Below, piece by piece: positions 37,016 through 48,929 of a stretch of 64,000 bases of DNA. A program made the translations under genes and the position numbers. Position 1 is the first letter of the stretch. Each line of letters starts with the position of its first letter. Source of the DNA: Castor canadensis (taxonomy: Eukaryota; Chordata; Mammalia; Rodentia; Castoridae); assembly GCF_047511655.1 (NCBI RefSeq), contig NC_133390.1:167482083-167546082 (forward strand), written 5' to 3'. The notes under the pieces were generated by a model that saw only the letters and a program-made list of their open reading frames with translations, was not told where the DNA came from and did no database searches.

Positions 37016-38139
37016 CAAAGCACTGAGTTCTGTGTTAGCTGGGAGAGAAAGGAGGACCCTAGTTTCTCTGCCTGCTGGTTTCAGTGCTTACAGACCCTCT
37101 CTATCAGTTCAGCAACCTGTGTGGAGAAGTCTTGTAATTCAGAGTTTCTGGAGTCCTGGCCCTCAGTCCTGAGTGTCAGCAAACAAAAGTTGGTATGCAG
37201 TTTTCAGGGGTGAGTCTCAATGCTTTCATGCCCTGTCTGATAGTTCACCTTCCTGTGGGCCATAGAAATCTGTGAGTATCACGTGAAGAGTCTGGGCTAA
37301 GGGCTTAGGTCCACCCAGTACCCAACACATGCAGCCAGGTGGCAGTCCCCAGAGGCTGAATACTAAGCCTGATTCAGGTTTGTTACTTTTTTTTTCGCCG
37401 GTGAACCACATGTAATGGGATTAAATCCTCCTCAGGGAAAGCAGGGCCTGCAGAAACTTCCCACGCTTGAACTTCTCTGCGGGACTGTGTCCTGTCCTCT
37501 CCATCTCCATGACCACCTCTTGTGACTCTCTCCCTCTTAGACACTGTGACAGGTGTCCCAATCTTCCCCAAGCTGTTCATGTTCCTTGTTTTCAGGCCCT
37601 CAGAGTATCTCAGTCTTAAACCATAGTCCCTCTCTCAAGATGGCACCTTGCTCTTGCCCTCCAAGATAAGGGGAGCAACAGAACGTCTTTGTTCCCTGAG
37701 GTTAGCTTTCTACATTAGAGCAGTCACTCTCTCACAAATCCCTGCACTGGGTTTAAGGCTTGTGGGAGGTGGAGGCTTATCTTGCAGCTAGAATTGCCAG
37801 TCTGTCACTAGGGCCATCTCACTTACCTTGTGATGTCATCTTCAGCTTTCCCTCTCCCTCCTGGGGGCCAGAGATGGGCTTGAAACTACTTTTTCTGTTG
37901 CCTCACTTTCCCTATGCTTTCCTGGTGTGTTGCCTCCTTTTTATGATTCTCAATGTTCTTCCTCTCTTTCTTTCTTCAGAATATAACATCCCTTTTGTTA
38001 CTTGACCTCTCTCATTCAGTGAAAATGGTGAGCATCTCTAATTTGTCATCTTATCCCACCTCCTCTCTTCAATATGTTATTGAATCCTTCCAGTGAATTT
38101 TATGTTTTGTTACTGTGCTTTTTAGCTCCCCACTTTTTT

Positions 38140-39070
38140 ATTTAAAAATTTTATTAGCATAAATTAATTGTACAAGGGATTTCATTGTGATACTTATAAC
38201 ATACATATAATTTAGTTTTATCAAATTCACCCCATCAATATTATTCTTTTGGACTTGAGTTGTGGTTTTAAGTGGTAGAGTGCCTACTTTGCAAGTGTGA
38301 AGCCCTGAGTTCTAATCCCACCCAGTCCCACCAAAAAGAACCCCTGACATATATTACTTTTTCTTTATCCCACGACCCTCATCCCCACCTCCTTTTTAAT
38401 AGTTTTTGGTGGATTTCATTATGCTACTTTTTTCTATAATATTCATTCTTCATTCCCCTCTCTTTTCTCCTCCTGACATTGATTCCCCCACCCACAAACT
38501 GTCCCCCTTTTGCAATCATGTCATATTATTTTTGTGTCTATATTCTGCTTATGAACCTTCTGATTTTCTATTGGGTATCTTTTTGTAATTTCTATCTCAG
38601 AAATTAATATTTCTATGTAACGAGTCATCATTTTCCTGGTTTCCTTCAGTTCTTTGTTCACAGTTTCCTTTAGGTCTCTGAGCATACTTAAATCTATTAA
38701 AGGCTTTGTGTTGTAAGGTCAATAACTAGGCTTCTACAAGGAGAGAAAACCGTTAACTTCTTTTTCCTATAAATAGAATTGTTTAGTTCTTGTTATTTCT
38801 TTACATGGTTTGCAATTTGTGTCAAAAACTGTACTTTTGGATATTATAATACAGAAATTCTAGAAATCAATCTTCACCCCCTTGTACCTTAGAGATGATT
38901 TTTGTCTTTTGTTGTTGGCTGAGGGTACTTAATATTTTGGTTTATGTCTGTTCTAACCCATTTTTGTAAACTCTGTTGTCATGGGTAACCACTAAAGCCT
39001 GAGCTCAAAGCTCACTAGTCAGCTAATGTTCTTACAAAGTCTCCCTAAAGCCTGAACCCTAGAAAAGAAA
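38140..39070 (-). mobile_element. L1 3'UTR start and an old L1/HAL1-like segment
   Basis: 38140-38540 is an L1 3'UTR reverse copy ('ttattagcataaattaattgtacaagggatttcattgtg') with a plus-strand ID SINE at 38262-38335. 38540-39070 aligns by eye with 50330-50830 ('cagttctttgttcacagttt', 'tttttgtaaactctgttgtcatgggtaacc'), so both are copies of one old repeat. Confidence 0.6.
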
Positions 39071-41498
39071 AAAGAGAAAAAAAATGAAAGAAAAAACTCA
39101 TGTTCCAATCTTTGCAGATGTGTGTGGCACTCCTTCAGTGTTTACCCAGGTTGTTTATAATTTACTACTCTGTAGTATAGAACCATTTTATTTAGCTCTA
39201 AGAAATATTTTTCTATATTATTTGAAAGAATTTCAACTTATATGAGTTTTCTTGTTTTTTTGAATTCCTGCCTATCATCAATTTTAAATGACATCTTTTA
39301 TTTTTCTGAAAATATGGCATTATTTTTTTCTTTATCTGCAGTTGCTTTATATTTCTCTTTAATTCAGTGTGCCTCTTTCAAGTTAGCTATCCTAAAAGTC
39401 ATGAGGACTCCTGATTATTTGCTTACTTTTAAAATTGAGGTTATCAAATGTGTACTGAATGAAGTCAAGTAGATAGCAAAAGGTAAATATTTTAGGACTC
39501 CACTTATCAGTCCCCAAAATAATGGAATTCATAGACACAGAGAGTTGCCTTGTTATCAGGGTCTGAGATGAAAATGTAATATGGTGATATAATTTAAAGT
39601 TTATATCAGTTTAGAAAGGAGTAAAGTTATGGACACGAATAGTGGTTGCAGTTGCTGAACAATGTAAAAGTATTTAATGTCATGAACTTATAAAGTAAAG
39701 ATGTTTAATATGGTAGATTTGATATAGGTGTATCTTACCATAAACTGTTAGGATTGCCTATTCATCTAGTAAATCAAGGTGCCCCTTAGATAATTAGGAA
39801 ATATGGTGATTATAGCTTAATATAGAGCATTCAGCCATATTGTGATGTCTGTGAATGAGGATTCCTGAGGCTCTGTGGGCTTCAATACCTACCTAGAGAT
39901 TTCCTTGGCTTCTCAGGATCCACCTGATTATTTCTTCTATAACTTGGAGAGCTACAGTCCTCTAAATACAAGTAGCAGAGAGTGTGGGCTTTACTGTCCC
40001 AGCTCATCTGAACTATCAGTGTGGTGACTGTCCCACTTTCTCCTCCTGCTCTTGTGTTGATTAATGTGTGATAAAACCATAGTTGGTTTTTCCCCCATTT
40101 TGTCACAATCCTTTCTTTTTCTGTAGTCTTATGGAATTTTATCCTAGTAATTTATTGGGATTTCTCTCATCTTGTTGCTCCAGATTGAATTACCTGCACC
40201 CAGCATTGTGTAGGGCTAGGCCAAGAGAAGTTTTTTTTAGACAGTTTTAGTAACCTCTTTCTTGATATTGCACTGTTCAGATTTTCAATCTATTCTGTTA
40301 AAATAAAATTAGGGTAATTTATCATGTTATACTTTGTATGTACTTATAAATCAATATGCATAAATTGGCATAGACTTGTCTATAATATTTAAATTCTCCT
40401 CTTTTGTACTTTGAAGATACTGTTTTTCCATTTTTGTATCAATTTTGGGCACATTAATGTTTTTCTCCTTTACTTTTCATTGATCCTGTAGCAGCTTTTC
40501 CTTTCTCAATCAAGATATCTTATCAAGGTTTTATTCATGAAGCATGCCATTTTCTTTCTATACCACAAATTTCTGCATTTACCTTTATCACTACCATCTA
40601 TTTTTATAACAAAATATTCTTAAAATTTCACTGAATTCTGTTATGATATGAATATCATAATCTATTGCTAGTGTTTGATTTTTCCTGGTTTGATTTTGGA
40701 AATTCATGAGATTTTTAACTACATCTTTTGCATAAAGGCTTAGACATGGACTTTGTTCCTTTGATCCATTAATAATATCTATGTTAAGAGATTCATTTTT
40801 CTATTATCAAGCTTGGAATGGAACAGTTCCTGGTATTCTCTCAAGGGAAGTGTGTGGAGGATTACAGAGGTAGGCAGGTACAGTAAGTAATTTTAGTGCA
40901 GCATAACTTTCAAATTGGTGGACTAGTATCTTTCTAGAAGAGGGAGGATAATTACCAGCTTTGGGACAAAGAGATAACCTTGGTAGGAGCTCAGAGTAGT
41001 TCAGATTAAAGTCATGTAGCTAATGTATCTGCTGTTTGAAGCTCTTTATCTCTGTTCTTTCCATAAAATCATGTTTTTTTTTCTTATCCCCTTCCTTATC
41101 CCCTACAGCATTCTACGTGGTACATAAGGATTTTAAGATAGAGTGATTGAAAAATATGTTTTCAACCCATCCTCCTGCCAGAACTACACTCCATGCTGCT
41201 GAGAATGCACATAAGGCCATCTGTGAGGATGCTCTACTCTTCTCTTTTGGTCTGCCTGTAACATGGCTTTGTGCACGTTTGTAACATGGTGAAACTAAGC
41301 GAATGTCTTGTAGACCATTCAGGGTGTTCTCACAATCATAGAAAACTGCACTACTGCATAAAGTGGAAATACTCACATTGCATCCTATCTCAACAAATTA
41401 AAAAATCCATAAGTGATGGTAAATATACCCAACAACCTACTAGGAGATGCAGCTCTTTAACACTTCCATAAGAAATAGTTTCATTAACAATATACTGT
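39071..41498. other. Mostly unassigned AT-rich sequence
   Basis: 39490-39760 is a plus-strand old L1 3' end ('ggacacgaatagtggttgcag', 'aatatggtagatttgatataggtg'). 40130-40800 has diverged L1/L2-like text. The rest, including 41100-41400 with weak open frames on both strands, shows no family I can name. Confidence 0.4.
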
Positions 41499-41582
41499 GG
41501 GGGTTGGTGGCTTGGCTCAACGGTAGAGGGCCTGCCTAGCAAGCTTGAGGCCCTGAGTTCAAATCCCAATACCACCAAAAAA
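41499..41582 (+). repeat. ID-like SINE
   Basis: 'agggcctgcctagcaagcttgaggccctgagttcaaatccc' with a short A tail. Confidence 0.85.
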
Positions 41583-42537
41583 TGTACTCTGTTAGGTAGA
41601 TTTCATGACAAGAACTATTTAAGGAAATCAACATTTTTCTTTCTGTTTTTTTTTCCCAATAGCCATTCCTACCACTATTCAAACATGTTAAAAGGTCTCC
41701 ATCCTTTAAAAACATAACATTTCTACAACTCACTTCATCTTCCAGGTGGGGTCCCAGACTTCTGCTGACAATTCAGCACCACAGTTCTAATTTTCTCTCA
41801 TCAAAGTGGTTACCACAAGCTAAACGATGAAGAGCTTTGGGCACATGTCACACTTATGGCTATATACTTTACTCCTGGGACTAGTATGCCTTGTTTATTC
41901 ATGAAACCTTTTTGGCCTCCATAAATTTGCTTTTTTTTTTGTGACACTGTGGTTTGAATTGAGCCCTGCCTCCAGCTCCATAAATTTGCATTCTGTTCTG
42001 TGTCCTTCTGTCCCTATAATTGCTCCTTCTCATGTACAACAGGATGTATCTTTAGCTCATTTGGGAATAAGTAGAATGTGAGGGAGCTTGCAAATCGTAG
42101 CACCATGGAAGAAATCCCACTCTTGGACTGTAAAAGCCTGACCAGGCTATTTACCTTTTTTGGTGGTACTGGGGTTTGAACTCAGAGCCTCACACTTGCT
42201 AGGCAGGCACTCTACCACTTGAGCCACTTCACCCTTTAGGCAAGGCAATTTACTTTTGTAACCTGAAGCAAATTTTATCCCCGCTATGCACTGAATTTCT
42301 TTTAGAAATGTAGGAGACTCTGTATGATTATCTCTAAGTGTTGATAAATATTTGCTGGGGTTGTAGGGTAAGGAAAAGTTTTCTGACATTGTGTCCCGGT
42401 AAAAAGTCCCTGGGGACATTGACTGACAGTGACTCCTACTGAGCAGAGGGTAGGAAGCTGGCATTACAGATAAGTGAGAAAAGGCAGAGCTTTTTAACAT
42501 TAGCCACACCCATGGCACACCGTGTCAAGGAAGAAGA

Positions 42538-42544
42538 TATAAAT
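42538..42544 (+). promoter_or_regulatory. TATA box of the plus-strand SVS-type pseudogene
   Basis: The block GATATAAATGAGAAGCTCC is shared with the intact minus-strand gene, 50 bases before the ATG in each. About 70 bases upstream of it ('agataagtgagaaaggcagg'-like, 'agccacacccatggcacac') are also conserved, so the core promoter outlived the reading frame. Confidence 0.8.
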
Positions 42545-42959
42545 GAGAAGCTCCACTCAGCTCTCAGCCAAGGCCCTTCCTGGCAAGATGAAGTCCGCTG
42601 TTCTTCATCCTTTCTCTGCTCCTCATTCTGGAGAAGCAAGCAGCTGGGAATGCATTGTATGGTGAGAGGGGAGGTTTGGCTGGGGGACAGATATTTCAGG
42701 GAGAATGTCCTGTAAGGTTACCCCGCATGTGAGTAGAAATTTCTTCAGTCAGGTCATCTTCTTGATGGGAATTAAGTCTTCTTCACCAAATCCACATCTC
42801 TTGTGGGAACATCAGTGAGTTGATTAAAAGAGTCTGGATAAGCCTTGGAAGGAGATTGGAAGGATAATGCCACTTGAACATTCTTGCTTTCAATTACCAG
42901 GTCAGGTGAAAAGCCAGTTGCCAGATAGTTCATATGAATATCTACTTACACAACACAGT

Positions 42960-42985
42960 CCACAGCAACAGCAACAGCAACGGCA
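42960..42985 (+). repeat. CAA/CAG glutamine tract in exon 2a
   Basis: Alternating cagcaa codons encode six glutamines in a row. Confidence 0.8.
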
Positions 42986-45072
42986 CGGACTAAAAACCAG
43001 TGAAGGAGTTTCATCTGACAGCAGCCTTGTGATACAACAGAGTCGACAGCAAGAGCAACAGCACGGACAAACCAGCAAAGGAGTTTCATCTGAAGACAGC
43101 TTTATTACCACCACTAAGAAGCAAGTAGCTGGGAGTGGATCTTATGGTGAGTGGAGAGGGTCATCCTGGAGAAAGGTACTAGGTAGAATGTCCTTTAAGG
43201 GCACCGTGGGTGTTATCAGAAACCTCTTCAGCCAGGTCATCTCTTTGATGTGAATGGAGTCTTCTTCACCCAAATCTAAATCCCTTGTGGAAATATCAGT
43301 GAGTTGATAAAGATGGTCTAGGATAAGACTTGGAAGGGAATTTTGGAGGTAATTTAATAAACAAGTTTTCCTCAATTACCAGGTCAGGAGAAAGGCCAGT
43401 ATACAAGTACATCACACCAGTATGCAGTTACAAAAAAAGGTCTCCAGCTTCATGGACAAAAAAGCTCACAAGTTGCAGTTGAAGGCAGTTTTCTCACCAA
43501 AACTAAACACCAAGCAGGTGGCAATATTCCTTATTGCAACAAGTGTCTACTGTACAGGAACACAAAGGTAGAAGACAAGGCACACGGTGTCTTCCAAAGG
43601 AGGCCGAGTCCAACAAAAATCCCAAGGCATTTCTTCTGAGCAAAGTGAGCAGAAAGTACTCATCAAAGGATTGGCTCAAATTGCTGATGCTGGCCAGTAT
43701 GCACAAACAAGTCTTGGTCAACAAGTGAAAACAAAAGGAAGCTTGAACTATCATGGAACAAAAGGTTCACAATACAAAGGAACTCATCAAATCTCATTTG
43801 AAGGACAACAGCTTCAGCAAGCACAAAGCAGCTCTACTGAGGTTCAAGGGCAGTGCCAGTGTACAAAGGGAATGGCAATCCAACATAAAGGTGGAGCTAT
43901 TGTGTAAAGTCTTCATCGGCTGACCGAAGACCAGGAACAACATTGAGGTAAGTGTCTTACCAAATAGGGGATATATTTATCCCAATGTTGAGAAGTGGTA
44001 TGTGAAGACTACCTGAGACCATTAAGGGAATGATACCAATTGTCCACATCAATGCAAGTGCTGTGTAACAAACTTTGAGAAGATGAGCACCATTCACTTG
44101 TGAGATGAGCACCTGATAGAGGTTACCAGGTAGAGGGCTTGGTGAGCACCTGGCCTGTTATTGGGTCCTAAATTCCTATCCTTAGTATTTTTAATGATTT
44201 TTACTTGCACAAATCTAGCCACTGATTTTTTTTGAATATGTATTACCTATACAATCATTTATAAGTTCATGACATCATCTTGATAATTCTTTCACTTTGG
44301 ATTTGCAAAATGTAATTTCTTTTTTGACAATACTGGTGTTTGAACTCAGGCCTCCTGCTTGCTATGGAGTACCTCTGTGGCATGAGCCATGTCACCAGCT
44401 CTGAATAGTGTAATTTCTTGCTACTATTGTTGTAAAGAATCATAGCAGTTACTATTTCCTTCTGTGTAGCATGAGTTGTACAGCATTTCTATTAGGGCAC
44501 ATCTGTTCTCCTCAGAGATCATAATCATAGGCCTATGGTCTAGGCAAGGATCAGCCGACCTCTCCCTCACAATAAAGCGAAGAGATTGGTACCAAGAATG
44601 ATCCCTGTTGTAATGCAGCAGGGATAAAAAGGGAGACACCAGAGGTGGTGAGGAATCACAGGTCCCAGTTGGACAATTCAGTGTCAGGAAAGAAATTTGA
44701 AGCTGAAGGAGAGAAAATGTTATCTGCATGTTTGCGTTAAATAACTTCATCTGAAGAGAGGGAAAGCAACGGAAACAATGGATCTAGTGACTATTAGTAG
44801 CATAGCACCCCAAGGTGTAGAAGTTGTTCCTGATGGAGCTGAAAGGGACCAGGTTCACAACTCCCATCTTCTCCTTCCTCTATTTGCTATTCTCACATCA
44901 CTGTTTGTATCCTCTCTTCTTAAGAGCCACCTAACCTGAGTGAAGTCCGTGATGTCTTCAAGATCCAGACTCCCACGTGGTTCAAGATCCTCGTCCATGG
45001 ATGACACCACTTGTACATACTTGCTTATCCTTAGGGTTTTTAAACCTGGTACTTCTTGAACATTTGCTTTCC

Positions 45073-45078
45073 AATAAA
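45073..45078 (+). terminator. Poly(A) signal of the plus-strand SVS-type pseudogene
   Basis: AATAAA in the context TTTCCAATAAAGAG. It is shared with the minus-strand copy (TTTCCAATAAAAAT). Confidence 0.8.
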
Positions 45079-46473
45079 GAGATCATTTTCTGCATCATTT
45101 GGTTTTGACTCCTGAGATCTCTTTGTTCTTACAAGTTTAGAGGCGGGGAGGTATTCCTTCAATGGACAGTTCCCAAATAAAAGGACAAGAGTATTAGGGA
45201 AATATCAATTACAGCCATCTATCTAGATCTCTGTCTAGAAATGCAACATTAAAAACAGTGTGCTGGAACTCTGTCAATCATCCAATGTATTACCTGAGAC
45301 CAGGTCTAAGGCCCCTCATGACCATTTTCTTTGTGGCACTTCAGAAACTAGCAACCTCTCACACATTACAGAGATGAGCTTCAGCAGGCCCATGGCAAGT
45401 CCCTGGTGTGTATTGGTGCTTTCAATCCCACAGTAGCACATCCCTATGGTTGGTTCCAGTGTTCTGTTTCTTCAGCTTTCCTTCAGATGAAAATGTCTCC
45501 AAGAATGACATATTAAGTCTCTACCACTTCAACAAGAGGCAGTGGGTTAAACATGTCATCTGTGGAGAGACAGAATAGAGGACCAGCTACAATGGCTTGG
45601 AAAGGGTGTCTTACAAATGGAAACTTTGCTGCCTAAGCATCTTTCTTTCTACTCTTATAAGGAAGCTTCCATGAAAGGCAAATTCTCCAGGAGCAGAAAC
45701 CAACATGGAGGAGACAAAAAAAAAATTACCTAGGGACACAAGGTTTGTTTTCTAGCTCTGACTCTGTCACAGGAACCTCTCTATCCTCAGTCAAATTTGG
45801 TTTTCCCTCTGAACTTAAGGCTCCAATTTCTGCATGAAAAATTTCATGCAGTAATCTTGACCTTCATTTCATAGATACTGGGTGAAATAAAGTAAGGGTA
45901 CCATGCTTCTGTGATTCTACAGGCATGAACTGGACTGATAGAGTTATTTAGTTGAGAACACAGTTGAGGTATGAAAAAGGAAGGATGACTCTTGAGTTTG
46001 GTCAAATGATAACAGAGTTGCCCTTGCCATCACAATCCCAGGAGCCCATGCCCAGATCCACCACCACTTTGATTCTAGAAGATGTAGTTATCTCTTTAGT
46101 TGCAGTGAGTACATCCTCATTTTCTGTGAGTTCAAATGGGTTGTCCACCTTCTCTGTGTGTCTGGAGAACAGAGCATGGAAATGGAACTCCTGTGATGCT
46201 TTAAAACAGAATAGTATTGGTCCGTTTTAGCTCTGGACATTCTTGGGACATGCATTGATAGTTTCTTCCAATTTGTCCCTTTGGAATGGACATGATTATC
46301 TCATATTTGTCCCACAACTGTATTCTGGAAATACATTACATCTAATTGTGTAGACAATATTCAATGATTCTTTCAACCTAGAGTTGAGGATGGAATAACG
46401 TAGACGCCTGAGGATTTTGGAAGAAAATAAACATATTTATTTGTGGAAAGGCTAAATATTAAGAGAAGATAGA

Positions 46474-46890
46474 GGGAAGATTGTTATAGGTTGATTTGAT
46501 TTTCACCCTGAAAAAAAATGTTAAATCCTATCCTCACCCCACCCATTGGTTTTTTGAGATGATGTCTTACTATGTTCAAGCTCAGCATGAACCCATGATC
46601 CTCTTGCATCAGTGTTTGAAGTAGCTGGGATTATAAGCATGTACTACCACACCTAACTGATTGGTATCCTTTTAAAATGAGCATCCTGAAAAAGGACATA
46701 TATCCCATGGAGAATCTATGTGAAGAGGAAGGATTGGAGTGAAGCCATAAAATTTTGGGGCTGCAAGAAGGTATATTAGAGGCATGGAACAGATTGTCCC
46801 TCAGAATCTTCAAAAGAAACCAACTACACTGACATCGTAATTGTAGACTTCTAGTCATTATAACTGTGAGGTAATAAATGACAATTTTTT
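46474..46890 (+). mobile_element. MaLR-like LTR carrying a SINE
   Basis: It starts 'tgttataggttgatttgat' and continues 'ggacatatatcccatgg' and 'gtgaagaggaaggattggagtgaagcc'. It ends 'aactgtgaggtaataaatg'. A minus-strand B1-like piece lies at 46546-46660. Confidence 0.6.
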
Positions 46891-46919
46891 AAGGTTTCTG
46901 GAGCTTTGTAAAGCAATCT

Positions 46920-47620
46920 AAGGCAAATAATTCTTGACACAATCCACCCATTCCTCTCCCAGGCATTTACACAAATGAGATGAAACTTTATGTTCACAGA
47001 AATACTTAAACACATATATTTTTCAGCAGCAACAACCCTATCCTACTATAGTTGACTGGATCAGAAAACACCAGTAGTAAATCCCTATGATGGGTATTTT
47101 TAGAGGCAAATTTAGGTCACCCATTAAGAAGAAAAGAGATGTGAACTCTACCAGGAATGTTGGTATGTGAGGGAACTCTACCTACTCTATGATCCAATTA
47201 TATCTTTCTGGCAAAAGCATTTTGTGGACACCATAAAATGACCAGGTGTTGGAACTCACTCAGGGCAGCAAGGGAGGGATGCATAGATGGAGCCACAGGG
47301 CAGGAAAGCTATTCGTATGAAAATGTAATAGTGGATATGTGACTTTATGTGTTGGTCAATATCCATAGAACTATACAACAGAAAGAGTGCACCTGATGTT
47401 AACTATGGGTTTTAGTTAAAAATAATGTATTAATAGTGATTCTTCAGTTGTGCCAAATGTACCACACTAAGGCAAAATGTTAATGTTAGACAAGATCTGT
47501 GTGGTGATAAAAGGGTATGTTGGAACTCGTGACTTATGCTCTTTTCTGGGTCAACCTAAACATGTCTGAAAAAAGTTTCTGCAAATACTCCTTTAAAAAA
47601 GTTATAGCATATATAAGAAA
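46920..47620 (+). mobile_element. Old L1 3' end
   Basis: 'ttcctctcccaggcatttacacaaatgagatgaaac', then 'caatatccatagaactatac' and 'agttgtgccaaatgtaccacactaagg' are 3'-end landmarks of old mammalian L1s. Confidence 0.6.
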
Positions 47621-47719
47621 TGGCAAAATGATAGACAGAGGAACTTCTTTCTGTCTTTTATGTTTCTCAGTGTTTAGTAGACTTCATCAGTGAAAGCAGC
47701 TGGTTTATGGTTTTGTTTT

Positions 47720-48010
47720 TTTGCAGTAGTGGGGCTTGAACTCAGGGTTTCACACTTGCAAGGAAGGCAGCTCTACCACTTGAGCCACACCCCCACAACC
47801 CTTTTTGCTTTGTTATTTTTTTGAATAAGCTCTCACTGGGACAAAGATCTTCCTATTACACTTCCCAAGTACTGTAATTAAAGGCATGTGCACTGCACCC
47901 AGCTTTTGAGTGCGTCATGTGGAGTCTCGTGAACATTTTGCCTGGGGTTGGCTTTGAATCTCCATCCTCCCAATCTTTAAGGCTTATAGGTCACCACGCC
48001 TGGCCTCATG
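47720..48010 (-). repeat. B1-dID SINE
   Basis: 'gcagtagtggggcttgaactcagggtttcacacttgc' followed by two B1-like parts. Confidence 0.8.
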
Positions 48011-48019
48011 GGAGATTTT

Positions 48020-48560
48020 TTTTAAATGAATGATTCCATCTCTTTATTTGAGATAGACACCTTTTTAATATATTCTTGTGTCAGTTTTGATAGAAAGCTT
48101 CTAGGAAATTCTCCATGTAGCTGTACATTTGGTCAAAATATTCTCTCAAAATCTCTTTTTGTAATATATGGAGGAATATACTCAAGTTCAGTTTTGATTT
48201 TGTGAATTTGAGTCTCTCCTCATTTTTCATGGTCAATTTATCAAAAGTGTCTGATTTTTTGACCTTCTCAAATAACCATATTTTGTTTTTTCATTTTCTG
48301 TATTTTTCCTATTTTCTACTTTTTTCTCTTTGCTCTGACATTTATTTTTACCTTTTTACTGATTATTCTGGATTATCTTGTCATTTTTCTTGGTGTTCAT
48401 TAGGGTTGATTTAGGATCTTACTTCATCTTTACTGTCAATTTTTATGTTGCAAATTTTTCTTCAAGCACACGGTCGCTCCAACCCACGTTATTTCTCATG
48501 TGTGTCTTTCTTTTCATTCATCTCAATATATTTACAAATTACAGGTAGAATTTCTTGTTT
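48020..48560 (-). mobile_element. Ancient L1 ORF2 fragment
   Basis: Reverse ORF2 text: 'gtgaatttgagtctctcctc', 'ggtcaatttatcaaaagtg', 'atttattttt..ttttactgatt'. No frame survives. 48560-48930 is unassigned. Confidence 0.5.
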
Positions 48561-48929
48561 TACCTGATGTTGAAATGGGTTATTTGATTATTGGAGAGAA
48601 GAAATTGGATTCCCTTCTCATTTACTTGTGTGCATTTTCTATAGATAATTTCTTTGTGTAACCATAGAGACCGATACAACATCCCATGCTAAATAATCTA
48701 ATTTGAATTTATTCCAGCTTATCTTCAATCACAGACAAGAAAGAATTGACCTGTACCATTTTGCACTTGTTTTCCATATGTCTAACATAATTTCCCCAAC
48801 TATTTTTCCAGTGCTGCCCAGTTTTTCATTTGCAGTGTAGTGGTTCAATTCCTTCGGCAGGTCTTTTACTTAACATTCCAAACAATCTATTGTCCATGTT
48901 TTCTTTTTCATATGCAGTACAGATGTGAT

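Larger units (their letters stand above)
34695..38065 (-). mobile_element. L1 LINE, minus strand, with its 5' end
   Basis: ORF2 text starts at about 34695 ('ctgctcattggcctttgtg', 'ctctgtagtgcaatttgaag') and includes 'attgatatgtttatgtagaacc'. ORF1 follows at 36.5-36.9 kb ('gttctcagctattattctattg') and then a 5'UTR, ending 'ctctaatttgtcatcttatcccacc'. It is the same subfamily as the 14.76-18.15 kb copy. A TG microsatellite and a 42-bp tandem duplication lie inside. The 3' end is missing. Confidence 0.75.
42588..45100 (+). pseudogene. Semenogelin/SVS-type seminal vesicle protein gene, broken
   Basis: Exon 1 (42588-42661) is the signal-peptide exon of the intact minus copy (58262) with a 2-base deletion after the fifth codon. 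The start codon no longer reads into the LSLLLILEKQA frame, and no other in-frame ATG exists. Exon 2 is present twice. Exon 2a (42901-43146) is Gln-rich (HSPQQQQQQRHGLKTSEG). Exon 2b (43383-43947) begins QEKGQYTS, continues GLQLHGQKSSQ, and then needs two frame changes, near 43535 and 43587, to reach KGGRVQQKSQG and the stop TAA at 43905-43907. Each exon 2 copy has a good acceptor (ATTACCAG) and donor. Exon 3 (44925 to about 45100) is 3'UTR only, with AATAAA at 45073-45078. Intact relatives make secreted Lys/Gln-rich substrates that transglutaminase cross-links into the seminal clot. Frameshifts could in principle be assembly errors, but three together argue for decay. Confidence 0.78.
42020..46345 (+). 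repeat. Inverted duplication, plus arm
   Basis: This arm matches the reverse complement of 54675-58640 over promoter, exons, introns and 3' flank. Checkpoints in order: 'attgctccttctca', 'ttctgacattgtgtccc', 'gatataaatgagaagctcc', 'ttccaataaa', 'caagaggcagtgggttaaac', 'ggtcaaatgataacag', 'ctggaaatacattac'. It contains the broken SVS-type gene. Private SINEs lie at 42155-42235 and 44325-44405 (both minus strand). Confidence 0.85.

Noticed and set aside
36957-37213. Val/Cys-rich frames
   Set aside because: They are translations of the TG microsatellite and L1 5'UTR.
42867-43253. 128-codon plus frame read as a free-standing gene
   Set aside because: It is exon 2a of the SVS-type pseudogene read through its donor site into the duplicated intron.
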